In this document: piece after piece, positions 53,075-63,511 of the stretch
Position numbering within the stretch: position 1 is the stretch's first letter
Layout of the letters: the number at the start of each line of letters is the position of its first letter
NCBI RefSeq assembly: GCF_026151205.1
Contig: NC_087075.1
Location: 4,500,359-4,564,358, forward strand
DNA length: 64,000 bases
Reading direction: 5' to 3'
Source of the DNA: Bolinopsis microptera
Taxonomy: Eukaryota > Ctenophora > Tentaculata > Lobata > Bolinopsidae
Position numbers and translations under genes: made by a program
Notes under the pieces: generated by a model
Databases searched by the model: none
Seen by the model: the letters and a program-made list of their open reading frames with translations, nothing else
Told to the model about the DNA's origin: nothing

Positions 53075-53750
53075 TATAGCAGCATCATCTATTCCCAATG
53101 TCTCCGTCTCCGCCGTATCATCAATGACAATGATAGGTTAGCCCTAAGAATCGACGAGCTGAAAGAGTGTTTTTCGAACTCAAACTACCCGAAAAAGATG
53201 ATCAACAACATCTCTTCGAAGGTGAAAACATTCGAACGCAGGCTCCCCACCTGCAGGGACACCTCGAACAGTTCTATATTGCTCCCTGTGTCCCCTGAGA
53301 ACACAATACATGTAATCTCCACCTTCGGAAGTGACGCGGCACTGATAGACATAATTGAAAAGTTTGAGTCCACCATAGAGACCTCCCCGAGTTTGTCGTC
53401 TACCTCTAACACCGACACGACAAGTACAACGGAGACCTCCAACAACGAAAGAAACACCGGCAAAAGACTATTCAGTTATGTTAAACGATCATGCGCATCT
53501 TTGCGGAGAAGACTCCTCAACCCACAATTGCACGCAGAGAATAACACTTTAACAAAACAGAACCATGCCACCAGAGAAACTGTAAGTGTTGTTCCATGAT
53601 AGGAAGTGAGAAGTCTTATTGTATTAATGGAGTCAAGATAAGACAAGCTCCAGGGACAGCTGTTCTAGCCACAACATAGTCTATATATTCATTTGTAAAT
53701 TATGTCCATCTCCTTTCTGCTATGTTGGACGTACCATTAGGACTGTGATC
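53075..53750 (+). pseudogene. Penelope-like element relic (RT end to GIY-YIG start)
   Basis: Frames read RRIINDNDRLALRIDELKE, NYPKKMINNISSKVKTFERR, ENTIHVISTFGSDAALID, LFSYVKRSCASLRRRLLN and, after a gap near 53,600, CPSPFCYVGRTIRTV. These are the linker and the YVG-T-R start of a GIY-YIG domain in Penelope-like elements. Both ends are missing. The family differs from the copies at 25.7 and 36.6 kb. Confidence 0.6.
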
Positions 53751-53754
53751 CTTT

Positions 53755-53911
53755 TGGTATGCCACTTTTATTTGAAAAGAAAACTTTTGATAATGGTCCT
53801 TAAATTATTCCACCCTTGATGCAGGGACAAGTGTTTTTTTTACTAGTTGGGGCCTCACAACCCCCCATACCCGAGTGCTTCCCATTCCATTTTTGAGAGT
53901 TCGACTTCTTT
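53755..53911. other. short homopolymer-rich junction
   Basis: T8, C6 and similar runs between the Penelope relic and the LINE; possibly low accuracy. It marks where the LINE ORF2 stops abruptly. Confidence 0.4.
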
Positions 53912-53981
53912 TTACCTAACATCCTTTAATTATATCTTTTTTAGATTTACCCCTGAGTTCGTTGATCAATTCCCAGGTTTT

Positions 53982-54262
53982 TTAAATATTTCCTTTAGCA
54001 AGTTCAAATTTTTTCCCATAGTGGGCTTTTTTCGCAGATTTTATAGCTTTGTTTAAGATAGAACGATACTCCTTATACTTAAGATATAAAGTTTCCTCAC
54101 CTAATGGGTTGATTTTGGTACACGAAGCCTTCCATCGCTTGTAGTGAAAGCCTTTAGTAAACACAGATTTAATTAACGCAGAAGTGATCCATGGATTCAT
54201 CAATCTATTGCGTTTTGATTGAAAACCAGCAGTACAGTCCACTTTGAAATTCAGTTCGATTT
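53982..54262 (-). pseudogene. continuation of LINE ORF2 linker after the frameshift, truncated
   Basis: Reads KIELNFKVDCTAGFQSKRNR, MNPWITSALIKSV and KEYRSILNKAIKSAKKAHYG, a typical endonuclease-to-RT linker of CR1/L2-type LINEs. Another slip lies near 53,985 before KKTWELINELRG. The sequence stops near 53,912, before the RT. Confidence 0.75.
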
Positions 54263-55443
54263 TTTTCGACAGTTTCGACAAATTTTTCAAAACCTTCCTC
54301 ATCATACGAAAAGTTCGATTGGTAGATATCCTTTCCAATATTATTGAGGAAACTTTCTATATTAGACTCACAGTAATCATACTTAGGTTTAAGTTTGGCA
54401 GTATTTGAACTCTCTTTAATATTACACGATATGAAACAGAAGATTGGGTTATGATGGGAAATCTTGGATTCAAGAATTCCAGATCCTAAGACACGCTCAG
54501 TAGAGTTCACTAAAATATTATCAATTAAGCTTTCATTGCAACCCGGCTTGGCATGGGTGGCAATCGATATCAAAGGGATTAAATTGTTACTGTAGATAGT
54601 TTGTTCAAATTCAGCTATGTTTCGTCCCTGGGCCAAAAGATCAACATTGAAGTCACCTGTCAAGGCTACATTATTAGACGGTAGAAATTTCATCAACACA
54701 TCAAGCTCAGCAAGTGCATCTTGAATATCACCACTAGGGGGCCTGTAAACAACACCAGCAATCTGTGGAACCTCTGTGTTAGTGATCTCAACGAAAAGTG
54801 TTTCAAGATTGTCAGAGCATTTACATAACTTTTCGATTCGGCTGTATTGGTACTGATTGTCAATATATATACCAAGGCCACTACCTTTCTTTTTCCCATC
54901 AGTTTTGGAGTTGTACTCACTGCTGTAACCATCAATTTTGTATGGATCCTTATTTTCCTCATCAATGTTTGTTTCAACTAGCGCAATAACTGCAAATTTC
55001 TCATCATATTGACACATATCAGTAATAAAGCTGTCAAAGTTAGATGCGTTCCCATCAATGTTGTTAAACACAATAGATATAAACGGCTTGTTATGGTTAA
55101 GTATGTTTTTTGACAGCCGGTTGAAATTTGTCATGTTGTAATACCTACAGTCTTTTAGAATGTTTGAAATAGTCTCCATATCCTCGTCTCTTTCTACAGT
55201 GTTGGGATCATATTTGTCATAAATAATTGAGTTAAAAGGATTGTACCTTTGGGATTTGAAGGCGTAACACTGACTGCAGTGCCACATTTGTTTAACATGA
55301 TCAAATTTAAAACTCTGTTCAGAACATTTGGCATGATATATTGTATCGCAACTCTCACATATTATGATTTTATGATGGCTTAGTACATTGCTATCACAAC
55401 CTGGACATCTCTCTCTTGTAATATTGAAGTTTATTGAGGTCAT
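54205..55443 (-). CDS. LINE ORF2, PHD finger plus apurinic-type endonuclease
   Basis: Residues about 14-59 form a second PHD-like finger (CPGCDSN, ICESCDTIYHAKC, WHCSQC). The endonuclease follows: ISIVFNNIDGNASNFDSF (first strand, Asn), LVETNID (catalytic Glu), RPPSGDIQDAL, LTGDFNVDLL (Asp/Asn), ESLIDNILVN and SHHNPIFCF (terminal His). The frame runs into a stop after NRTEFQSG because of a one-base slip in a T7 run (A7 on the coding strand) near 54,262. The true continuation is the frame 54,338-53,982. Confidence 0.8.
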   Translation of the reverse strand: MTSINFNITRERCPGCDSNVLSHHKIIICESCDTIYHAKCSEQSFKFDHVKQMWHCSQCYAFKSQRYNPFNSIIYDKYDPNTVERDEDMETISNILKDCRYYNMTNFNRLSKNILNHNKPFISIVFNNIDGNASNFDSFITDMCQYDEKFAVIALVETNIDEENKDPYKIDGYSSEYNSKTDGKKKGSGLGIYIDNQYQYSRIEKLCKCSDNLETLFVEITNTEVPQIAGVVYRPPSGDIQDALAELDVLMKFLPSNNVALTGDFNVDLLAQGRNIAEFEQTIYSNNLIPLISIATHAKPGCNESLIDNILVNSTERVLGSGILESKISHHNPIFCFISCNIKESSNTAKLKPKYDYCESNIESFLNNIGKDIYQSNFSYDEEGFEKFVETVEKNRTEFQSGLYCWFSIKTQ

Positions 55444-55464
55444 ATCGGTAAGATATCACCCCTA

Positions 55465-57612
55465 CTACGGACTACCCCTACTTAGGGCACTACTATAGTC
55501 ACCATTTCCACCTTTAAATCTTTCCGTGGACTGACTTCCACCACGTTGTACAATACACCGTTTTATGTTCATACCATATATTTTCAGGCCTTCTCTCCCG
55601 AGATGAACAACATCATTGACCAATGGTGTGCCATCACGTGAGAATCTACCATACTTAGAGGGGATACATCCGTTAACAGAACCTAGTACAGAGTTATCTA
55701 TAATAAACATGTTTTTCCTATTATAAACCATGTCGACAATTAAACTGTTTAACTCCCCTATACGTGAGTTAACAAACTGTGATTTGGTGGGCAAGAGTAA
55801 ACTAATATGAACTTTACTATTAGGATAAAATTGCTGAATTTCACAACATTTCTTCTTAAGCTTAGCAATAAGTGTTCTAGTGGATGGTCTGTTGGAATCA
55901 TCTCGAATATCATTGATTCCCGTATGTATAACAATGTTCCGAAAAGGGTCTATGTCTTTGGGAGCAGGAATATCGTCGATTTTAGCAGCCCACTTTCGCT
56001 TACCGGGAACCCATTTTCCTAGAGTTCCAACATCTTTACCAAATTTAATGTACTTAGTGTTTGAGTCTCCAATTAACACTGTGCTATTTTTGTAGAAAGG
56101 CGCAATATGCCTAAAGGTAAAGCTGTACCTCACAGAAGTTTTCTCTTCAGATTCCTCGCCATCTTCTTCATTAGCGAGGGGTTCAATACCATGATTCCAG
56201 ATTTCCTGGGACATTCTGGACATCACGTATACACTTCCATCTTTGAGCTTTAAGGACTTTTCAGTCGACTTATGTGTGAACTTTATTGTGCGTTCTTCAC
56301 CAAGGGACACAGTGACTATTATCGATTCTGGGTCAATAAGAACCTCATTGTCGCAGTGTTGGGGGATATAGCTACTGTTGCCTGTATATCTTGTAACAAG
56401 GCAAGAGTTCAGCCAGCTCTTCCTATTGGGGAGAGAGGGACGCACACAGTCCAAAAGATCTTGTATCTCCGGTGGAGTTTCCTTTGCCTGATGATAGGCT
56501 CCTGTGTACCAGTATCCATGTTCACCAAAGTAGACAACATCCCTGCTGCCATCAACCGAAGAAAAATCCGCACTATTGTCCTCCAGCAGCTTTATAAGTT
56601 TGCTGTGAAGCTCAACAGGCACTATATCTTCCTGATAATTTAGATAAGGGTCACATGCAGGGCCTTCAGGAATTTGAGATGCAGCAAAGTGAGGAGAAGT
56701 AGTGTTGGGGGTCATAAGAATAGAGGCATTGTAAGGTAGTTCATCTTCATCAAAGTTCTGTGTGGACGTTGAGGGACATACATGATCATTGATCTTTTCC
56801 AATTGCACTTTGATCTGGGTCATCAGCTTGTCAACATGATCGAAAGTACTGCTGTTAGTCGGAGGTTGCTCTGTCATAGGTATATTTTTGAGAGAATCCT
56901 TCAGGCCATCAATCTCCTGTTTGAGAGAGTTGCTGGTTGTCTCAAGAGCTGAGCCACTCTCCTTTACTTTCGTAAGTACACCCTTGATAGAGGCTATGTC
57001 TTCAGTGATATCTTCAATTCCAGTTACTAATCTTTCTGTTCTTTTGGAGTGTTCTTTGAAACTGTCCTCCTTGAGTATGAGGTGTTTGATATGCTCGTTG
57101 AAGAACTCTATGGTTGTTGTACTTTCTTTGAGTTCCTCATTACACTTTGATATCTTAGAAATATTGCTAAAGTATTCTGTTAAGGCTTTGGATTTTTCCT
57201 CCTCCTTCAATCTTCTTGTGTAAGGAAAGATAAAGCAGTCCGGGCACTTCCAGGAAGTGCTGAGCTTCTTTAGAGAAGTTGCTGTGAGGCCAGCAAGGTT
57301 AACACAGTTAGAATGGAAGGTCTGCTTACAATTAACACATAAGATTGCAGGGTTCTTTGACTCTACAAAGCAGGGACACTTAGAGAGTAGCGTGCCTGGG
57401 ATCGATGCTGGTTCGTTGTTCTCTACATCTACAAAGTCTCCATCAGATGTTAGATCTGCATCTGGCTCTGTGTTCCTATTATGTATTCTGCTAGTGACTT
57501 TTCGGCTTAAAGCTGGGCTCGAAATAGGAGTGGATCCAGCTGACTTGCACCCTCGAGACGTGGAATTAAAGAGGTCCGATCTCCTGTCGAGTTTCTTGTC
57601 GGTCTTTTTCAT
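55465..57612 (-). CDS. LINE ORF1 protein: PHD finger, coiled coil, AlkB-like dioxygenase, SGNH esterase
   Basis: An intact 715-residue frame. Residues 79-126: PHD-type zinc finger (Cys79, 81, 92, 95, His100, Cys103, 123, 126). Residues about 135-280: charged, helical, coiled-coil-like. Residues about 330-503: 2-oxoglutarate/Fe(II) oxygenase of the AlkB type with all key residues: His419-x-Asp421 (IPQHCDNE), distal His474 (IWNHGIEP), Arg495 and Arg501 (RYSFTFR, the RxxxxxR signature). Residues about 510-685: SGNH/GDSL hydrolase with GDS (515-517), HTGIND (563-568) and Asp667/His670 (NDVVHLG). PHD and esterase in ORF1 are known for CR1/L2-group LINEs. The inserted AlkB domain, which in cells reverses alkyl lesions in DNA or RNA, is unusual. 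A role in protecting element RNA or cDNA is inference. Confidence 0.85.
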   Translation of the reverse strand: MKKTDKKLDRRSDLFNSTSRGCKSAGSTPISSPALSRKVTSRIHNRNTEPDADLTSDGDFVDVENNEPASIPGTLLSKCPCFVESKNPAILCVNCKQTFHSNCVNLAGLTATSLKKLSTSWKCPDCFIFPYTRRLKEEEKSKALTEYFSNISKISKCNEELKESTTTIEFFNEHIKHLILKEDSFKEHSKRTERLVTGIEDITEDIASIKGVLTKVKESGSALETTSNSLKQEIDGLKDSLKNIPMTEQPPTNSSTFDHVDKLMTQIKVQLEKINDHVCPSTSTQNFDEDELPYNASILMTPNTTSPHFAASQIPEGPACDPYLNYQEDIVPVELHSKLIKLLEDNSADFSSVDGSRDVVYFGEHGYWYTGAYHQAKETPPEIQDLLDCVRPSLPNRKSWLNSCLVTRYTGNSSYIPQHCDNEVLIDPESIIVTVSLGEERTIKFTHKSTEKSLKLKDGSVYVMSRMSQEIWNHGIEPLANEEDGEESEEKTSVRYSFTFRHIAPFYKNSTVLIGDSNTKYIKFGKDVGTLGKWVPGKRKWAAKIDDIPAPKDIDPFRNIVIHTGINDIRDDSNRPSTRTLIAKLKKKCCEIQQFYPNSKVHISLLLPTKSQFVNSRIGELNSLIVDMVYNRKNMFIIDNSVLGSVNGCIPSKYGRFSRDGTPLVNDVVHLGREGLKIYGMNIKRCIVQRGGSQSTERFKGGNGDYSSALSRGSP

Positions 57613-57712
57613 GATGATAATGGATGCGGAGTACAGGGGTGAGCGGAGGGGGCCAGGGTCAGACCCATCGAACCAGACCAGTAAACCTGAAACAAGCTAG
57701 GCGGCAGTGAGA

Positions 57713-59060
57713 TGATATGTATAGACGCTTTGGCAGTCAATTATAGCCTACATTTAAGTGTCCATAGATTCAAAAGTATAAAAGATACAGTCATTTCGAA
57801 GCACAGGTTTTAAAGATAATTGTTTATACTTTAGTTTACACTATATTGAAAAATAATTTATCGTCATAATCATCACTTGATGACGTCATCAATTTAAGTG
57901 TTTTAAAACTTGATTTTTGACAAAATAACAACTTTTCAAATCGATTTTACAACATTAAAAAGTAATTTTATTCAAAATCTGAGGACACTTTCACCTTAGA
58001 TAATTGTTCAAGCATTCTGAAAATCTACCGGAAAAGTTTCCTACCTTAATCCTTCATAAAGATACTCGCTATTGAAGTTAGTGCTTTTTTGAAGAATAAT
58101 TTTATAAAAACACAAAAGTTGTGAATTAGTATTCTCTGGTGTTGGGCCATCTGTTGGGTTGTGGAGCTCAATTTTGCTTCTGAAAGGTCTAAATTGTGTT
58201 ATAGGCCAGTTTTAAAGTTGAAAATCGAAAAGTTGCACACGTGGGGACACGCCCAAATTGATTTAAAATAGCTTATATCACTGAAAATTGTTATTTTCAC
58301 GATTTTTATCAACTTTGGAGTCCCGTTGTGATCCAAGTTCTTTTTGAAATCTTCTGAAACTTTGCATGCTTATCAAACTATATATTAAATACCACTATGC
58401 TAAATTTTACGGTGATTCAATATTGTATGCGCACGCAACGTCCGCTCAAAGTTTGCACGTGCGAAAGGTGAGAATTTTGATCATTCGTGATTTCGAATAT
58501 ATTCTGCTTTCCCACGATATTTAAATGCCATTATATATATGAATTAAATGCCAACTTGAATGAGTAAAAAGTGCCATATTCAGTCTGTTATCGACAGATA
58601 TACCTACCTAAACACAAGGAAATGTTTTCAAAGGTAAAATTTCGAAATCGTTGAAATTACCTCCTTATTAATGAAGTTTCGACTTTGTAAATTATCCTGA
58701 CATTATAATCAAAAAGAGATGATATTTGACCAAAACCCATAATCATGGGTAGAGTGAACCGCTGCCAGTGTCTCTGATCTTTTCCAAACAAAAGGAAATG
58801 ATATTAATTTGAGGAACCGTCCGCAAATGCAAATTGATACCGAGAATGAAATCGGTCGCTCGCTTTTCCCATTCATTCACGGCTCACGAATTGTAATAAA
58901 GCTTATTGAATGGGAAAAGCGAGCGACCGATTTCATTCTCGGTATCAATTTGCATTTGCGGACGGTTCTCTAAATTAATATCATTTCCTTTTGTTTGGAA
59001 AAGATCAGAGACACTGGCAGCGGTTCACTCTACCCATGATTATGGGTTTTGGTCAAATAA
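57713..59060 (-). mobile_element. repeat A, copy 3 (inverted)
   Basis: The tail (57,713-58,715) and hairpin head (arms 58,716-58,875 and 58,907-59,059) are in reverse orientation to copies 1 and 2. The loop is only about 31 bp. The CTTGATGACGTCATCAA palindrome is at 57,876-57,892. Arm sequence differs from copies 1 and 2 (for example GTCTCTGATCTTTTCC) but agrees between its own two arms. Confidence 0.8.
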
Positions 59061-59064
59061 GTTA

Positions 59065-59315
59065 TTGTAAAAGTTAGATACATTAATTTCTTTCACATCA
59101 AGAGCTGTTCTGATTATAGTTTGAATTGATTTATACAGGAAATATTTATATAGAAACTCATGCCAATTTTCGTCACATTCACCTCACAGTAAAAAAGAGG
59201 TACCATATTCTGAGTGTGACAAAATTGACGAAATACTGTCTTATAACCGCTTGATCCGTGCCATTTAACCAATGTTGTATCATAATTGTTAGATCGACCT
59301 ATAATAATCTACTAT
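59065..59315. other. AT-rich spacer, no feature seen
   Basis: Between repeat A copy 3 and the GTGTTG array. Confidence 0.5.
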
Positions 59316-59924
59316 AGTTGGTGTTGGTGTTGGTGTTGGTGTTGGTGTTGGTGTTGGTGTTGGTGTTGGTGTTGGTGTTGGTGTTGGTGTTGGTGTTGGT
59401 GTTGGTGTTGGTGTTGGTGTTGGTGTTGGTGTTGGTGTTGGTGTTGGTGTTGGTGTTGGTGTTGGTGTTGGTGTTGGTGTTGGTGTTGGTGTTGGTGTTG
59501 GTGTTGGTGTTGGTGTTGGTGTTGGTGTTGGTGTTGGTGTTGGTGTTGGTGTTGGTGTTGGTGTTGGTGTTGGTGTTGGTGTTGGTGTTGGTGTTGGTGT
59601 TGGTGTTGGTGTTGGTGTTGGTGTTGGTGTTGGTGTTGGTGTTGGTGTTGGTGTTGGTGTTGGTGTTGGTGTTGGTGTTGGTGTTGGTGTTGGTGTTGGT
59701 GTTGGTGTTGGTGTTGGTGTTGGTGTTGGTGTTGGTGTTGGTGTTGGTGTTGGTGTTGGTGTTGGTGTTGGTGTTGGTGTTGGTGTTGGTGTTGGTGTTG
59801 GTGTTGGTGTTGGTGTTGGTGTTGGTGTTGGTGTTGGTGTTGGTGTTGGTGTTGGTGTTGGTGTTGGTGTTGGTGTTGGTGTTGGTGTTGGTGTTGGTGT
59901 TGGTGTTGGTGTTGGTGTTGGTGT
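59316..59924. repeat. (GTGTTG)n microsatellite, about 609 bp
   Basis: About 101 perfect hexamers. It ends exactly where the right-hand segmental duplicate begins (ATTTATCTTCC at 59,925). Confidence 0.98.
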
Positions 59925-61700
59925 ATTTATCTTCCTTTCCTCCTATTCGGTTTAACTCACTAAATATTTGTCCTGCTCCGCATTCCACCTGCGGAGCTAC
60001 AGAAACACACAAACAGCACAATGATCGCAATCCAAACAATTAGACTTATCATCGGAATGCACCGCAGACTAATTCGAATGTAGTGGAATTGTTGAAATAT
60101 GAAAATATCATAGCCCCACTCACCCAGTCAGCAAGGACTCACGTGTGGGCCTCCTGCTACATCAGGATGGATTATCGCATACTGTTCATTACTCATACAG
60201 AGATGAGTAGTTCGCTTTGCCAAGAGGAAGAGAAAGAGAACCTCCTCATTGTGAGCTTTGCCAAGAGAAAGAGAAAGAGAACCTCCTCATTGTGAGCTTG
60301 CCAAGAGAAAAAGAAAGTGAAACTCTACATTATGAGCTACAACTGAGCTCAGCTGATCATTATCGAGTTATGAATGTTCAAACAATTAGCGCTGAGAGGA
60401 CAGGATGATAAATTTGTACGTGTATAATGATTTTAAAGCTTTGACGTGGTATGGTTAAGCCTTAAGGTCGAAGTTTGGGTTACGGATAAAGTTGTGGCTA
60501 TAACCCTAACTTAACAATAGATTTAATACTTACAAAAAATGTTGCTTAATATGCTATGGGCGAAATACCAAAAGGTGGAATATTTGATCTTCGATCTTGG
60601 CCGTAATTTAATGACTGCTTACCCTATTAGATCAGATCACAATTATATATCCTTGAAAACTAACTTTGTTAACCTTCTCAGCCATAAAAAAAACGCATTT
60701 CTCTTACAATTGACTATTGAGATGGGCAGTTGCAGTATTGCAGCTAGCTAAAGATATCAGTTTCTCTTTCACTTTGCGTACATGCCTGTTTATTTAATCA
60801 CGTTATGCCAGACCCATATTTTACAGGGTATTAGGCGTCTGCACGTGAGTTTATCCGGTCTGACAAATGAGCTATAGCATTCCAATAATTCTACTGCAAA
60901 TATTAAGATTTACATTCTGGGAATGAGAAATGTATTGAGATCATTATAGTCCTACATCCTTTTTATTTTAAATACAGAAACAATGACCAAGAGTTTTAGG
61001 AGAAATATTTAGTGATGAGTTAATCCTTCAAATAATTTGAAGTATTACTACGCGGGCCACGGGGGTTTGAATTAAGGGAACAACATTTGAATAATTGGCC
61101 TGGATAATAAAATGGAAATTCGATTGTTTGGGGTTTATATGGTTAAGATATGGGTTATGGTTAGGGTTTTGATTAATTGTGCGGTAGTGATATGGTAATG
61201 GTTAGGGTTAGAGTTAGTTGTGCGGAAATATCATTGATAGTAAGTGGACAAATGGTACACTTCATTTTCTCTTTGGAATAGTTAAGATATCAGTTACTCT
61301 GTAAGCCAGATTTCGGCCATGTTAGAACACCACTTTTTAGACCCAATTTGCACATAGCTACTGTATAAGTGTATAGAAATAACAGCTCATACAATACACC
61401 CCGGCCCCTCCCCCACCCCCAAGGCTGGCTGACGTAATGTAAGAACAATCTCTGACTAAAGTTTGTCTTTCTCTATCACTTGAATAACGTACTAAGAACC
61501 CTCACTATTAACTAGAGTTTCTCTTTCTGTTTCTCTTAAATAACGAGGCATTATTATATGTTGTACTTGTAGAGAAAGAACCTGCACTATTCCATGATGC
61601 TTCGTGTAATAGAGCGACTATAACCGCTGAACACCTATACTTTCTTAACTCAGAGGCTAATAGCTTTATAAACGTAAGTTTACACCGACCTGAACTATAA
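59925..61700. repeat. right copy of the segmental duplication
   Basis: Same orientation as 2,265-5,085, lacking the 1.07 kb at 2,742-3,810. After TTTACACCGACC (61,681-61,690) it does not continue into the secreted-protein gene but into the 38-bp minisatellite. Confidence 0.9.
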
Positions 61701-62486
61701 CTCTATAACTCCAACTCTAACCCTGACCTGAACTATAACTCTATAACTCCAACTCTAACCCTGACCTGAACTATAACTCTATAACTCCAACTCTAACCCT
61801 GACCTGAACTATAACTCTATAACTCCAACTCTAACCCTGACCTGAACTATAACTCTATAACTCCAACTCTAACCCTGACCTGAACTATAACTCTATAACT
61901 CCAACTCTAACCCTGACCTGAACTATAACTCTATAACTCCAACTCTAACCCTGACCTGAACTATAACTCTATAACTCCAACTCTAACCCTGACCTGAACT
62001 ATAACTCTATAACTCCAACTCTAACCCTGACCTGAACTATAACTCTATAACTCCAACTCTAACCCTGACCTGAACTATAACTCTATAACTCCAACTCTAA
62101 CCCTGACCCGAACTATAACTCTATAACTCCAACTCTAACCCTGACCTAAACTCTAACCCCAACTCTAACCCTGACCTGAACTATAACTCTATAACTCCAA
62201 CTCTAACCCTGACCTGAACTATAACTCTATAACTCCAACTCTAACCCTGACCTGAACTATAACTCTATAACTCCAACTCTAACCCTGACCTGAACTATAA
62301 CTATATAACTCCAACTCTAACCCTGACCTGAACTATAACTATATAACTCCAACTCTAACCCTGACCTGAACTATAACTCTATAACTCCAACTCTAACCCT
62401 GACCTAAACTCTAACTCTATAACTCCAACTCTAACCCTGACCTAAACTCTAACCCCAACTCTAACCCTGACCTGAACTATAACCCC
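61687..62486 (+). repeat. 38-bp minisatellite (TGAACTATAACTCTATAACT units), about 21 copies
   Basis: Unit: CTGAACTATAACTCTATAAC followed by TCCAACTCTAACCCTGAC. Some units have ACTATATAACTCC (near 62,300 and 62,340). Late units are shorter variants with CTAACCCC. It includes telomere-like TAACCCT. Two further 80-bp blocks of the same units sit between G-rich arrays (62,772-62,852 and 63,431-63,511). Confidence 0.95.
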
Positions 62487-62488
62487 AA

Positions 62489-62771
62489 GGCAGGGAGGCA
62501 GGGAGGCAGGGAGGCAGGGAGGTAGGGAGGCAGGGAGGCAGGGAGGCAGGGAGGCAGGGAGGCAGGGAGGCAGGGAGGCAGGGAGGCAGGGAGGCAGGGA
62601 GGCAGGGAGGCAGGGGGCAGGGAGGCAGGGAGGCAGGGAGGCAGGGAGGCAGGGAGGCAAGGAGGCAAGGAATCAGGGGCAGGGAGGCAGGGAGGCAGGG
62701 AAGCAGGGAGGCGGGGAGGCAGGGAAGCAGGGGGGCAGGGAGGCAGGGAGGCAGGGAGGCAGGGAGGCAGG
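62489..62771 (+). repeat. (GGCAGGGA)n array 1
   Basis: About 35 octamers with variants (GGTAGGGA, GGGGCAGGGA, AAGGAATCA). The G-runs every 3-5 bases give strong G-quadruplex potential on the plus strand. Confidence 0.95.
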
Positions 62772-62852
62772 ACTATAACTCTATAACTCCAACTCTAACC
62801 CTGACCTGAACTCTAACCCCAACTCTAACCCTGACCTGAACTATAACCCCAA

Positions 62853-63430
62853 GGCAGGGAGGCAGGGAGGCAGGGAGGCAGGGAGGCAGGGAGGCAGGGA
62901 GGCAGGGAGGCAGGGAGGCAGGGAGGCAGGGAGGCAGGGAGGCAGGGAAGCAGGGAGGCAGGGAGGCAGGGAGGCAGGGAGGCAGGGAAGCTGGGAGGCA
63001 GGAAGGCAGGGAGGCAGGGAGGCAGGGAGGCAGGGAGGCAGGGAGGCAGGGAGGCAGGGAAGCAGGGAGGCAGGGAGGCTGGGAGGCTGGGAGGCAGGGA
63101 GGCAGGGAAGCAGGGAGGCAGGGAGGCAGGGAGGCAGGGAGGCAGGGGGCAGGGAGGCAGAGAGGCAGGGAGGCAGGGATGCAGGGAAGCAGGGGGCAGG
63201 GAGGCAGGGAGGCAGGGAGGCAGGGAGGCAGGGAGGCAGGGAGGCAGGGAGGCAGGGAGGCAGGGAGGCAGGGAGGCAGGGAGGCAGGGAGGCAGGGAGG
63301 CAGGGAGGCAGAGAAGCAGGGGGCAGGGAGGCAGGGAGGCAGGGAGGCAGGGAGGCAGGGAGGCAGGGAAGCAGGGAGGCAGGGAGGCAGGGAAGCAGGG
63401 GGCAGGGAGGCAGGGAGGCAGGGAGGCAGG
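62853..63430 (+). repeat. (GGCAGGGA)n array 2
   Basis: About 72 octamers with GCAGGGAAGCAGGG and GGCTGGGA variants. Confidence 0.95.
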
Positions 63431-63511
63431 ACTATAACTCTATAACTCCAACTCTAACCCTGACCTGAACTCTAACCCCAACTCTAACCCTGACCTGAAC
63501 TATAACCCCAA

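Larger units (their letters stand above)
53912..57713 (-). mobile_element. LINE 5' part with PHD-AlkB-SGNH ORF1; RT missing
   Basis: Two ORFs lie head to tail on the minus strand with 21 bp between the ORF1 stop (55,465) and the ORF2 ATG (55,443). The 5' end near 57,713 abuts repeat A copy 3. ORF2 is lost beyond the endonuclease and linker near 53,912, so the RT and 3' end are missing. That is the opposite of the usual 5' truncation, and implies a later deletion or misassembly. Confidence 0.8.

Noticed and set aside
53198-53599. Host Ser/Thr-rich protein
   Set aside because: The blocks around it (NYPKKMINNI, VISTFGSD, then CYVGRTIRTV) fit the RT-to-GIY-YIG linker of a Penelope-like element, so it is a relic.
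59299-60043. Long threonine-asparagine and valine-leucine repeat frames
   Set aside because: Microsatellite artefacts of the second GTGTTG array.
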